A stretch of 64,000 nt of DNA, taken from positions 1 through 64,000 of the forward strand of contig URPL01000007.1 of assembly GCA_900549725.1 (NCBI GenBank). Direction: 5' to 3'. The notes beneath the pieces are model-generated. The model did not search any database. It saw only the letters and a list, made by a program, of their open reading frames with translations, and was not told where the DNA came from. How positions within the stretch are numbered: the first letter of the stretch is position 1; every line of letters begins with the position of its first letter. Origin of the DNA: an uncultured Eubacteriales bacterium (GTDB lineage Bacteria > Bacillota > Clostridia > Oscillospirales > CAG-272). The position numbers and the translations under genes are program-made. This document shows, piece by piece, positions 41,418-50,351 of the stretch.

Positions 41418-43025
41418 ATGCAAACTGTGAAAAAAACGGGCGGTGTGTTTCGAACCGCCACGGTGCTCCTGCTGTGTTGCTTTTTCCTGCTCTTTGTGAT
41501 TTGCCCGCTGGGGGCGATGCTGTTAAATCTCGGCAAGGCGGATCTCGGAGCGTTGCTCCAAGACGGCTCCATTCGCACGGCGGCGGGTCATTCGTTGCTG
41601 GTTTCTCTGTGCGCAACCGTGATTTCCATTGCGGTTGCGGCGGTAGCTGCGGTATGCGTCAGCCGCACGGCGGTGCGGCTGAAATCCTTTTTCTCCGTTT
41701 TGATTCTTTTGCCTATGCTCATTCCGTCAATTTCACACGGCATGGGGCTGACAATCCTGTTTGGGCAAAACGGAACGCTGACAAAGTTACTTGGCATGCA
41801 AAACGGTATTTACGGCTTTCCCGGGATCGTGGTCGGCTCTGTGATGTATGCCTTTCCGGTTGCATTCCTCATGATCTGCGATATTCTGCGATATGAGGAT
41901 GCAACGCCGTATGAAGCGGCAAGAGTGCTCGGCATCGGCAAAGCTCGCCGCTTTTGCGCGATTACGCTGCCGTATCTGACAAAACCAATGATCAGCGTAT
42001 TTTTTGCCGTATTCACGATGATTATCACGGATTACGGCGTGCCGCTGATGATCGGCGGCAAATATAAAACGCTGCCGGTTTTGATGTATGAAGAGGTCAT
42101 CGGGCGGCAGGATTTTGCAAAGGGGAGCTTTTTCGGCGTGATTTTGCTGCTGCCCGCTGTGATTGCATTTTTTGTGGATTTATTCTGCAAAAACGATCGC
42201 CGCAGCGGCTCGGTTGCAAGAGAGTTCACCCTATCGAAAAAGTTCGTGCGCGATGCGCTTGCCTTTGTGTATCTTGCGGTGCTTTCCGTCTGCGTGATTT
42301 ATCCGATCGCTTCTTTTGCGGAGCTTGCCTTCACCAAGGCATATCCGATCGATCTGACCTTCACGCTGCACCATGTGCAGAATACCTTCCGCAAGGGCGC
42401 GGGCGATTATCTGCTCAATTCCGTGCTCATTGCCTGCGGAACTGCGCTGCTCGGCACGGCGACGGCATTTCTCAGCGCCTGCTTTACGGCGCGTGATCGC
42501 GCGCGCGGCTCCCGCTTTTTGCACCTGATGTCCATTTTGTCGCTTGCCATTCCTGGCATTGTGCTCGGGCTTTCCTATGTGCTGTTTTTCAGCGGGACAT
42601 TTCTCTATGCAACGCTGGCAATTCTGATCCTCGCCAATACGATCCACTTTTTCTCCTCCCCGTATCTGATGATGTACAACAGCATTGGAAAGCTCAGCCC
42701 GAATTTGGAGGCGGCTGCCGCAACGCTCGGCATCAAAAAGGCGCGTTTGATTTTTGATATTATTCTGCCGCAGACGCGCTCTACATTGGCTGAAATGTTT
42801 TCGTATTTCTTTGTCAACTCCATGATGACCATTTCCGCCGTTGCGTTTTTGGCAACGCTTACGACAAAGCCGATTGCGCTGATGATTCCGCAGTTTGAGG
42901 CGCAGATGCTGCTTGAGGCATCGGCATTTGTTTCCGTTTTGATTTTGGCGGTTAATCTGCTGCTCAAGGGCGCGGTGGCGCTTTTGAAGAGAGGTATGGA
43001 GCGGCGCAGAACGACCGCCCGCTGA
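41418..43025 (+). CDS. ABC transporter permease with two fused inner-membrane domains
   Basis: A 535-residue permease with about twelve hydrophobic helices and two copies of the permease EAA loop: YEAARVLGIGKARRFCAITLP and LEAAAATLGIKKARLIFDIILP by position. Both domains in one chain is typical of FbpB and putative 2-aminoethylphosphonate permeases, so one gene suffices for the importer. The start at 41418 follows AAGGGGGCG. Confidence 0.92.
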   Translation: MQTVKKTGGVFRTATVLLLCCFFLLFVICPLGAMLLNLGKADLGALLQDGSIRTAAGHSLLVSLCATVISIAVAAVAAVCVSRTAVRLKSFFSVLILLPMLIPSISHGMGLTILFGQNGTLTKLLGMQNGIYGFPGIVVGSVMYAFPVAFLMICDILRYEDATPYEAARVLGIGKARRFCAITLPYLTKPMISVFFAVFTMIITDYGVPLMIGGKYKTLPVLMYEEVIGRQDFAKGSFFGVILLLPAVIAFFVDLFCKNDRRSGSVAREFTLSKKFVRDALAFVYLAVLSVCVIYPIASFAELAFTKAYPIDLTFTLHHVQNTFRKGAGDYLLNSVLIACGTALLGTATAFLSACFTARDRARGSRFLHLMSILSLAIPGIVLGLSYVLFFSGTFLYATLAILILANTIHFFSSPYLMMYNSIGKLSPNLEAAAATLGIKKARLIFDIILPQTRSTLAEMFSYFFVNSMMTISAVAFLATLTTKPIALMIPQFEAQMLLEASAFVSVLILAVNLLLKGAVALLKRGMERRRTTAR

Positions 43026-43048
43026 AAAACCGGAAAAGGAGATATAAC

Positions 43049-43933
43049 ATGCTGACAAAAAAACAATTTGATATTCTTACCGCGCTTGAAGCCGACGCAA
43101 AATTGACGCAGCGCGCCTTGGCGCAGAAAACGGGCATGTCTCTCGGGACGGCGAATAAAACGCTTGGCGAGCTGAGCGCCCTTGGATATACAAAGGACGG
43201 CGCGCTGACGGAAAGCGCCCGTGCAGCGCTTGAGCCGTATCGCGTGAAGCGGGCAATTTTCATTGCCGCGGGCTTTGGCTCGCGTTTGGTGCCGATCACG
43301 CTGAATACCCCAAAGCCTCTGGTGCGCGTCAAAGGCAGGCGCATCATCGAAAGCCTGCTGGATGCCGTGGTTGCGGCGGGGATTGAGGAAATTTATATTG
43401 TGCGCGGGTATCTTTCCGAACAGTTTGACCAGCTGCTTTATAAATACCCGACGATTAAGTTTATCGAAAACCCGGCGTATAATGAGGCAAACAACATCTC
43501 CTCCATGATGTGCGCGCGCTATCTTTTGCAAAGCGCATATGTTTTTGAAGCGGATCTTTTGCTGTATAACCCGACACTGATTACAAAATATCAATATTCC
43601 ACCAATTATCTCGGCGTGCCCGTTGCAATGACGAACGACTGGTGCTTTACCGTGAAAAACGGCTATATCACGCATCTTGGCGTCGGCGGCAGGGATTGCT
43701 GTCATATGTTCGGCATTTCCTATTGGAGCGCCGAGGACGGCGCAAAGCTTGCAGGGCATATTGAAAAGGTGTATCAGTCGCCCGGCGGGAAAGAGCGCTA
43801 TTGGGATCAGGTCGCTTTTGACTATTATCCCTCCGAATATAAAATTTCCGTTCGCGAATGCAGCTTTGAGGATATTGTGGAAATCGATACTTTCCGCGAG
43901 CTCAAGCAGTTGGACGAGACATACGATGTATAA
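43049..43933 (+). CDS. Winged-helix domain fused to a LicC/PntC-like nucleotidyltransferase
   Basis: A 294-residue fusion. Residues 1-65 form a MarR-like winged helix (LTQRALAQKTGMSLGTANKTLGELSALGY). Residues 70-294 form a nucleotidyltransferase with the activation loop IFIAAGFGSRLVPITLNTPKPLV and the core ENPAYNEANNISSMMCARYLL, VFEADLLLYNP and YWDQVAFDYY. The combination resembles choline-phosphate (LicC) and 2-aminoethylphosphonate (PntC) cytidylyltransferases. Being last in the importer operon, it probably activates the imported head group for attachment to a glycan or lipid and may also regulate the operon through its DNA-binding part. Substrate not proven. Confidence 0.85.
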   Translation: MLTKKQFDILTALEADAKLTQRALAQKTGMSLGTANKTLGELSALGYTKDGALTESARAALEPYRVKRAIFIAAGFGSRLVPITLNTPKPLVRVKGRRIIESLLDAVVAAGIEEIYIVRGYLSEQFDQLLYKYPTIKFIENPAYNEANNISSMMCARYLLQSAYVFEADLLLYNPTLITKYQYSTNYLGVPVAMTNDWCFTVKNGYITHLGVGGRDCCHMFGISYWSAEDGAKLAGHIEKVYQSPGGKERYWDQVAFDYYPSEYKISVRECSFEDIVEIDTFRELKQLDETYDV

Positions 43934-43946
43934 AAATCGAAAAAGC

Positions 43947-43980
43947 GAAAAAATGCTCCCCGTGCGGGGAGCATTTTTTC
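43947..43980. terminator. Bidirectional rho-independent terminator
   Basis: The stem ATGCTCCCC (43953-43961) with GGGGAGCAT (43966-43974) and a GTGC loop is flanked by six A and six T. It lies between the convergent importer operon and the SLH-GH16 operon. Confidence 0.92.
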
Positions 43981-43997
43981 TGTGTTTCCGTGTTTGT

Positions 43998-45740
43998 TCA
44001 GGGGCGCGCCGCGTCGTTTAAATAGATCGGCGGATAGCTCTGCATATACTCCTTCAGCTGATAGACATGCACATAATCGATGATAAACTCTGCGGGAAAA
44101 TCGTCAAGATCAAGACTGCCGAGCTTATCGTCGTTAAAATATGCGCTGTCGGAAGCCATAATCTGCAAAAGCATGTTTCCGGGGGAATCGCTGATGCCCT
44201 CGGTCAGGGTGCCGTAGTAATACCCATCCACAAAGAAGGAATAGCCCTCTTTGGTCCACAGCATGCCGTAGGTATGATACTCGTTGTCCAGCGTGGAGAG
44301 CGGCAAATATGCGCCGAGCTTTGTGTTGGGTGCGGTACCGGGAACGCGGCTATAAAGATAGGTCTGCGCCACAATACGGTCGTCGTTGTTTTCGGGGCCG
44401 TACGGCGTGCCGTTTTCATCCGTTTTCCATTGCCATGTTCCGTTTGGCAGAATCTCGGCGGAGCCGCCGGGACGGCCGTGCGTCCATACGGTGGAGGTCA
44501 TTTGTCCGGAGCGCCCGTTGCTGTCGCGCTGGCCGGGGTAGCTTTCAAACATATCGACCTCGATCAGCTGCGTGAGATATTCGTTGAAATAACGCGGGTC
44601 ATTGCGGTGCGCTGCAAATTCTTCAGCCGTGCGCAATCCGTTTTGATAGCTGCGCATCCAAAAGGCGGTATTTGTGCCGGAGGCGGTGGGCAGCTTGCAA
44701 CGGATCTCATAATAGCCATAGGTTTGCCAAAAGCTTTCGGTGGTGTCGATCGCAGGAATTACGCTCTTTGCCTGCCCGTCGCCGTATTTGGTTTCCCTCA
44801 GCACAAGGTTGCCGTTGCCGTCCGTATAAATATGCTCGGAGAGAAACGCATCAAGATCATTGCCGTATTGCGCTCTGAGCTCTTCCTGCAGCGAGGCAGG
44901 CTCCAAGATCAGCTGGTTGAAATCGGCTCTGCCGTCCAGATAGCGCCAAACGGATTTGTCGTACTCATTTCCGTCAAAATCCTGTACAAAGGTAGGAATC
45001 AAAGCGGAGCCGGTTAAAAGATAGCATTCGGGAGTGCTGTTATAGTAGTTAAACAGGCGGTGCGCCATGGCGGCGGCTTCCGCACGGGTCGCGTTGCCGC
45101 GGGGCACGAAGGTGCCGCTTCCTTTGCCGTACATCATCTGCATGGCGCTGAGTGCGCTGACAGCCTTGCGTGCCCAGCCGGAAATTTGGGCGGCATCGGT
45201 ATAGGTTGCTTCCAGATCAACGGAATAGCCGCTCAGATCAACCTTGCAGTATTTCGAAATGAAGTTATAAAGAATCAAAGCGAGCTGTTCGCGGGTGATA
45301 TTGTCGTTCGGGGCAAAAATGCCGTCGCCCATACCGCTCACGATTTTGTTTTCCGCAGCCCACTGCACGGCGGGGTAAAACCATTTTCCTTCCGGAACAT
45401 CGGAAAAGTCTGTTGTTTTCGTAACCGTGACATCCACGCCGATTTTATTCATCAAGGCGCGCAGAATCTGCACATACATTGCACGGGAGAGCGTGACGGA
45501 GGGGTTAAAATAGGCGGAATCGCCCATGTTTGTCATGATTCCGTTGTCCACAGCCCATTTGATGTCGTTGTATGCCCATCCCTGCCCGACATCGGTCAGG
45601 TAGGAAAAGTCATTGAGCGGTCTTGCCCAATTGCCCGCGGAAAAAGCGGAGGCGATGAGCGTGCCGCACAAAAGCACCGCGGCAAGCGCAAATGCGCAAA
45701 AGCGCAGCGCGCGGGCGGATAACAGGCTTCTTTTTTTCAT
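43998..45740 (-). CDS. SLH-anchored GH16 beta-glucanase
   Basis: A 580-residue surface enzyme. Residues 1-35 are a signal peptide (ALAAVLLCGTLIASAFS). Three S-layer homology units follow to about residue 225 (TDVGQGWAYNDIKWAVDNGIM, FSDVPEGKWFYPAVQWAAEN, YTDAAQISGWARKAVSAL by position), which attach proteins to pyruvylated wall polymers. The C-terminal half is GH16, with FWMRSYQN and the catalytic pair in LIEVDMFESYPG (the ExDxxE pattern), ending DYVHVYQLKEY. GH16 enzymes cut beta-1,3/1,4-glucans or galactans. The start follows AAGGAGGTTATTT, only 11 bases after the kinase gene, so it is in the glycyl radical operon. Confidence 0.92.
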   Translation of the reverse strand: MKKRSLLSARALRFCAFALAAVLLCGTLIASAFSAGNWARPLNDFSYLTDVGQGWAYNDIKWAVDNGIMTNMGDSAYFNPSVTLSRAMYVQILRALMNKIGVDVTVTKTTDFSDVPEGKWFYPAVQWAAENKIVSGMGDGIFAPNDNITREQLALILYNFISKYCKVDLSGYSVDLEATYTDAAQISGWARKAVSALSAMQMMYGKGSGTFVPRGNATRAEAAAMAHRLFNYYNSTPECYLLTGSALIPTFVQDFDGNEYDKSVWRYLDGRADFNQLILEPASLQEELRAQYGNDLDAFLSEHIYTDGNGNLVLRETKYGDGQAKSVIPAIDTTESFWQTYGYYEIRCKLPTASGTNTAFWMRSYQNGLRTAEEFAAHRNDPRYFNEYLTQLIEVDMFESYPGQRDSNGRSGQMTSTVWTHGRPGGSAEILPNGTWQWKTDENGTPYGPENNDDRIVAQTYLYSRVPGTAPNTKLGAYLPLSTLDNEYHTYGMLWTKEGYSFFVDGYYYGTLTEGISDSPGNMLLQIMASDSAYFNDDKLGSLDLDDFPAEFIIDYVHVYQLKEYMQSYPPIYLNDAARP

Positions 45741-45751
45741 AAATAACCTCC

Positions 45752-47089
45752 TTATTCGTAGCGAATATTGGCTTGCAGGGTTTTAAACGGCGCAAGGGAA
45801 GCGGCGGCTGCGCCGAACAGGGCGGCACCGTAGGCTGCTTCCTCACGGTGCGCGGGAACTTGCATGGGGAGCGTCATGGCGTCTTCAAACAGGCGCCGCA
45901 GCACGGCGCTTTTGCGAATGCCGTTGCCCGAGCCGTACAAATGCTCGGCGGCGGGCAGCCCGAAGGAACGATAATAGTCAAGCAATTCGTTTGCCATGCC
46001 GTGCATTACGCCGCCGACAAAATCGGTCGGGGTGAAATTGCGGTCGGAGAGGTTTTCGATGCTTGCGCGTTTTTTCGGGTCCTCCCGCGTTCCGCAAAAA
46101 CTGGTGGAAAAGCGGATGGGGTCGGGCAGGGAAAAGATTTCTTCCGCCAGGCGGTCGATGATGGGATATTGCGGCTCGTCGTGCCCAAAGAGCGCAGCAT
46201 AGGAACGGAAGAACTGCTCCAGCAGCGCCAGCGCCCGCCCGCCGCAAAGAGAGCAGCCGCAGACCAGGGAAAGCCCGTCGATATACGGGCGAATCTCACC
46301 GCTTTTCACGCCGCTTGGGGCGGCGCAGATCACGGAGACCTGGCTTCCCGTGCCGACATTGAATAAAACGGAGCCCTCTGCGCTGCCGACGGTGCCGAGA
46401 ATGCTTGCCTGGTTATCGCCGATCGCCAAGGAAACGGGAATGCCGCGATAGGTGCCGAGCGTCTCGGTCTTTGTGCTGACTGGGGGCAGAATCCCGCAGG
46501 AAAACAGTGCTTTGCAGGCATTGCGGTCGAAATCGCCCGCTGCCCTATCATAAAGCCCGAGGCTTGCGGCGTCGCTTGCGTGCATCAGCGGCGTTTTTTT
46601 GCCGCACAGGTGCATGGAAAGCGCATCATGAATCGTGCACAGCTGCCGGGCGCCCGCGGGCACGGTGCCTTCCAGGACGGCATGTGTATGCGTTGCAAGC
46701 CCGTATCCCGCGCTGATTGTATATCCCGTGCACGAACGAATCCTGGCAAGGGTCGTCTCCCCGTTTGCAAGCGGCTGCGCAGCGCGCTGGTCCTGCCAGG
46801 TATAAAGCGGGCCAAGGGGTGCGCCGTCTTTATCAAGATATACAATGCCGTGCATTTGCCCGGTGATGCCGATTGCGGCGATGGGGGCGAAGGCATCGCA
46901 AAGCTCGTCGATCATCGAAACGGCTCTGTCCAAAATGGCAGTTGCATCCTGAACGCGGGCATAGGGCGCAAAGCCCGATAAAAAGGGTTCGGACGGGACG
47001 GTCACCGCATGCAGCACGGTGCCGTCGCCGCTGTTTACCACAACGGCGCTGAGCGTCGTTGTGCCGATATCAAAACCGATGGTATGCAT
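45752..47089 (-). CDS. FGGY-family sugar kinase, sedoheptulokinase-like
   Basis: A 445-residue carbohydrate kinase with the actin-like ATPase fold. IGFDIGTTTLSAVVV is the phosphate-binding start, IGITGQMHGIVYLDKDG and LYTWQDQRA match the substrate loops of sedoheptulokinase-type FGGY enzymes, FNVGTGSQVSV is the second phosphate loop, and LYGSGNGIRKSAVLRRLF the adenosine motif. FGGY kinases phosphorylate ketoses or polyols; sedoheptulose is only the nearest-looking substrate. It is 8 bases after the glycyl radical enzyme gene and 11 bases before the GH16 gene, all on one strand. Confidence 0.85.
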   Translation of the reverse strand: MHTIGFDIGTTTLSAVVVNSGDGTVLHAVTVPSEPFLSGFAPYARVQDATAILDRAVSMIDELCDAFAPIAAIGITGQMHGIVYLDKDGAPLGPLYTWQDQRAAQPLANGETTLARIRSCTGYTISAGYGLATHTHAVLEGTVPAGARQLCTIHDALSMHLCGKKTPLMHASDAASLGLYDRAAGDFDRNACKALFSCGILPPVSTKTETLGTYRGIPVSLAIGDNQASILGTVGSAEGSVLFNVGTGSQVSVICAAPSGVKSGEIRPYIDGLSLVCGCSLCGGRALALLEQFFRSYAALFGHDEPQYPIIDRLAEEIFSLPDPIRFSTSFCGTREDPKKRASIENLSDRNFTPTDFVGGVMHGMANELLDYYRSFGLPAAEHLYGSGNGIRKSAVLRRLFEDAMTLPMQVPAHREEAAYGAALFGAAAASLAPFKTLQANIRYE

Positions 47090-47097
47090 GGGGCACC

Positions 47098-49464
47098 TCA
47101 GCAGCGGGTGGAGCCAAGATCGAGGCGTGTGATGATATCCTGCTGAATTGCGGGGGAAAGGTCCAAAAAGTTGACAAAGGTGCCGTGAATGCGCATGATG
47201 TAAACGCCGCTGGGCGCATATTTTTTCGGATCTGCCAAAACCTTGCGCAGGATTTCCGGCGTTGTTACATTGACATACAGATAAAACGGCGCGATTTTTT
47301 TATAATAGTCGTTGAAGAACAGCGGCTTGCAGACGCGGTCCGCAAACTGCTCGCCCTTTTCCTCATAGCTTTTTGCGGGGAAGAGGTTGGGGTCGATGCC
47401 GAAATGAGAGGCATATCCGCCGCAGAATTTCTCAAAGGGCAGCTTCCAGGTGGAAAGCGTACGGAAGCCGAGCCCCATGTGTGCGTCTCCGTACAGCGGG
47501 TCAACGCCGTAGTTGAGCATATCACGGGCTTTGCGTCCCGTGGGCAGCGCGCCCACCCAATAGCCGTAGAGCAAATGGGTGGAGGGGGTGGAAAAATCGG
47601 GGCGGAACGGGTTGCCCCAGTTATTCTTTGCGGCGCGCACCATATCGGCGATTTTGGAGGTCAGGGCAACGGTTTCTTCATCCGCCTCATCCTCATTGTT
47701 GCCGAATTTCGGGCAGGCAAGCAGCCATTGCCGCAGCTCTTCATAGCCCTCAAAGTTGCATTTCAGCGCGTCGAGCAGCGTTTTCGCATCCTGCGGGCGC
47801 TCGCGCAGCAAGTGATCGACTGCGACAAAGGAATCCGCAACAACGGTATTGCCGTGAATCAGGCAGCCGCTGCCGTTATATTCCGTGCCCTGATGCTCCG
47901 TGTCGCGCATGTCGTAGCCGCTCTTTACGCCGCCCATGAGAATGGAGAGAAACGGCACGGGCAAAAGCGAAACGGCATGCGTCGCCTCATTGGCGGACTC
48001 GGTCATTTTATCAATATAGAATTGCGCGTTTTCATAGAAGCGCTCACGCAGATGCGTCAGCTTTTCTATAGCGCTTTCCTTTTTGCATACGGAGCCGATC
48101 TCTTTGCCCGTAATGGCGGAAATGCCGTCGGTGAGGGTCAGCTCCAAAATTTTTCCGAGATTGAGCCAGCAGTTTGTTGTGTTGCCGTTGTCCTTGCCCA
48201 TAATCAGCGGCTCCTGGCAGCCGGCAATGGAATAATCGGGCAGATCGCTCTCCTTGACGCCGGCGCGGCGCAGCACCGCAAATACGGAATCATCATTGAA
48301 CAGCGAGGGCGTCAGGGCGCCGGGGGTGAAGAAGAAGCGGCCCATTTCGCGGTAGAGCTCGGCGGGGGTGTTTTTGTGCAGCTTTACGGAGAGAATCGGC
48401 TGCGGCAAATTCATATCATAATATGCATCAAACAGCGCATAGGAGGTCGGGCAGGTCAGGTCGTTTCCTGCGGTATCTCTGCCGCCGATGATGAGATTTT
48501 GAGAGATTGCCCAGGAGCGGTCGCCGACATTGAAGAAGACCAAAAGATGCTTGAGAAGCGCCGCCGCGTCTGCACGGTCAAGTCCGTCATGCGCGCGGTA
48601 GGGCTCAAAAATGCGATCCGCATTGCCAACGGAAAAGGCAAAGGGGTTAGGGGATTGCTCAAGGCACATCAGCTGCCAGCACAGCATAAAGGACTGAATG
48701 GCCTCATACATCGTCTCGGCGCCGTAGGCGGGGACCTTTTCCAGCGTCTGCACCATTTGCTGCAGCTGCGTGCGGCGCGGCGCATCGGCGGTTTTCATTT
48801 GCTCTCTTGCGATGGCTGCATAGCGCCCTGCCAAAATCAAAAGAGCATCCACACTGAGCAGCATTGCGCGGTATTCCGCAGCCTGTGCGTCGTCGCAGGG
48901 GGCGCTTTGGCGCTGCTCGATCTCTTCGCGCACAGCGCAGATGCCGCGGGCGAGAACCCGGCGCATATCGGGAATGACATGGCCGGTCACCTGCTCCATA
49001 AAATAGGCGACCTCGGCGGTATATTGTTCGCTCTTTGCATAGGTTGTGCTCAGCGCCTCGGCATAGGCGCCGTTGGCATCGTGCGCGCGGACGGCGTCGA
49101 TGCGTTCCTTGGTGATTTCCTCGTTCGGTTCAATATCTCCGAGCACCGCAATCGGGTCGCAATAGCCCGCGAAGGATTCCACACGGAAGGATGGGTTGAT
49201 CAGGGCATAGCTGCGCGCAAAGGCGTCGCGCTGTGTTCCCGCAAAAATCGCGTTTTCGGAAATGGAGAGCGGCAGCTCCTCGCATACCTTTTTCAAAAGA
49301 TATGCCGCCTGTACCGCGGCGGGTTCATCCTTACATTCCGCTTCATGCGCAATGCGGATTTCCTTGGATAAAAACCATCCGTCCAGACGCTTGCGCGCGC
49401 GCTCCTCCTTGAAAAGCGCCTTTGCCATTTCGGTCAGGCGCTCGGCTGTTGCAATTTTGTTCAT
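47098..49464 (-). CDS. Glycyl radical enzyme (pyruvate formate-lyase superfamily), substrate unknown
   Basis: A 788-residue enzyme. The thiyl-radical cysteine lies in YSIAGCQEPLIMG (C416, with E418 completing CxE), followed by LNLGKILELTLTDG. The radical glycine is G761 in YIMRIHGTFVNFLDLSPAIQQ. The superfamily usually reads GCVEP and RVSGY at these places, so both motifs deviate. The segment after the cysteine has TTNCWLN where diol dehydratases carry a catalytic His/Asp pair, arguing against glycerol or propanediol dehydration. It has its own adjacent activase (21-base gap) and a sugar kinase downstream. The reaction could be a C-C or C-O cleavage of a carbohydrate-like compound; this is inference. 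Start follows AGAAAGGAAGCATTACC. Confidence 0.88.
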   Translation of the reverse strand: MNKIATAERLTEMAKALFKEERARKRLDGWFLSKEIRIAHEAECKDEPAAVQAAYLLKKVCEELPLSISENAIFAGTQRDAFARSYALINPSFRVESFAGYCDPIAVLGDIEPNEEITKERIDAVRAHDANGAYAEALSTTYAKSEQYTAEVAYFMEQVTGHVIPDMRRVLARGICAVREEIEQRQSAPCDDAQAAEYRAMLLSVDALLILAGRYAAIAREQMKTADAPRRTQLQQMVQTLEKVPAYGAETMYEAIQSFMLCWQLMCLEQSPNPFAFSVGNADRIFEPYRAHDGLDRADAAALLKHLLVFFNVGDRSWAISQNLIIGGRDTAGNDLTCPTSYALFDAYYDMNLPQPILSVKLHKNTPAELYREMGRFFFTPGALTPSLFNDDSVFAVLRRAGVKESDLPDYSIAGCQEPLIMGKDNGNTTNCWLNLGKILELTLTDGISAITGKEIGSVCKKESAIEKLTHLRERFYENAQFYIDKMTESANEATHAVSLLPVPFLSILMGGVKSGYDMRDTEHQGTEYNGSGCLIHGNTVVADSFVAVDHLLRERPQDAKTLLDALKCNFEGYEELRQWLLACPKFGNNEDEADEETVALTSKIADMVRAAKNNWGNPFRPDFSTPSTHLLYGYWVGALPTGRKARDMLNYGVDPLYGDAHMGLGFRTLSTWKLPFEKFCGGYASHFGIDPNLFPAKSYEEKGEQFADRVCKPLFFNDYYKKIAPFYLYVNVTTPEILRKVLADPKKYAPSGVYIMRIHGTFVNFLDLSPAIQQDIITRLDLGSTRC

Positions 49465-49485
49465 GGTAATGCTTCCTTTCTGTGC

Positions 49486-50208
49486 TTAGGTATGGACAAT
49501 GTGAATTCCGGCATCGGTAAAGGTTTGCTCAAAAAAGGCTACGGTATCCTTTGAGACAAACGCATCGTGCATTTGATAGGGCTTGCCGATCTTGCTCCAT
49601 TTCTCTTTGCCGTATTCGTGATATGGCAGAATCTCAACGGAAAATTTTCCCGGAAGCGCTGCAAAAAAGCGGAGAAAGCCCTTGGCGTCTTCTTTTGCAT
49701 CGTTGAAGGTGTGAATCAGGGGGATGCGAACCACGGTCGGCACCGGGGAAGCGGAAAGCGCCGCAAAATTCTCTTTGAGGCCGTCAAGCGTGCCGCCGGT
49801 CACGGCATGCAGCTTTTCCGGGTCATAGTGCTTGCAGTCACACATCAGGCAGTCAAGCCATGGCAAAAGCGCATTGAGATGCGGCAGGGAAAGATTGCTT
49901 TCGATCGCCGTTGAAATACCGCTTTCGTGCAGCCCCTGCAAGAGCTCCCGCGCAGCTTGCCATTGCAGCAGGACCTCGCCGCCAGTCAGCGTCACGCCGC
50001 CGCCGTCGATCATCATCGGCAGGCAGCTTTTTGCCTCCCTGATCAAATCTGCGGTGTCGCATTCCTTTGCGGCGCGGCCGGGGTCCATCCCCTCGGGATT
50101 GGAGCACCAGGGGCAATGCCAGTTGCAGCCCTGCAAATGGTAGACAAGGCGATTGCCCGGGCCGTCCTGTGAGTAGTTGAATCCTTTTTGAAAATAGCGT
50201 ATTTTCAT
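49486..50208 (-). CDS. Glycyl radical enzyme activase, short form
   Basis: A 240-residue radical SAM enzyme starting at ATG 50208 after AAGGACTGCTGCC. HLQGCNWHCPWCSNPEG carries the CxxxCxxC cluster, VTLTGGEVLLQ the SAM-binding GGE motif, and CDCKHYDPEKLHAVTGG a later conserved block. It lacks the ferredoxin-like insert present in the activase at 4269-5177, so it belongs to a different subclass. It is the first gene of the operon and surely serves the glycyl radical enzyme 21 bases downstream. Confidence 0.9.
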   Translation of the reverse strand: MKIRYFQKGFNYSQDGPGNRLVYHLQGCNWHCPWCSNPEGMDPGRAAKECDTADLIREAKSCLPMMIDGGGVTLTGGEVLLQWQAARELLQGLHESGISTAIESNLSLPHLNALLPWLDCLMCDCKHYDPEKLHAVTGGTLDGLKENFAALSASPVPTVVRIPLIHTFNDAKEDAKGFLRFFAALPGKFSVEILPYHEYGKEKWSKIGKPYQMHDAFVSKDTVAFFEQTFTDAGIHIVHT

Positions 50209-50249
50209 GGCAGCAGTCCTTATCGGGAACGGTTTTCCCATCTTTATTC

Positions 50250-50278
50250 ATTATAGCAAAGCCATATGAAAAAGGCAA
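50250..50278 (-). promoter_or_regulatory. Sigma-A promoter for the glycyl radical operon
   Basis: On the minus strand TTGCCT (50278-50273) and consensus TATAAT (50255-50250) have a 17-base spacer, 41 bases before the activase start. Confidence 0.75.
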
Positions 50279-50351
50279 TAGAGCACAGGAAAAAACGCGC
50301 TTTTTTTCGCAAAAAAACGGCTGCACACCGCGAAGGTGAATAACTGTTTTC

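Noticed and set aside
47059..49371. 770-codon plus-strand frame opposite the glycyl radical enzyme
   Set aside because: It mirrors the codon pattern of the real minus-strand gene and has no recognisable motifs or ribosome site.
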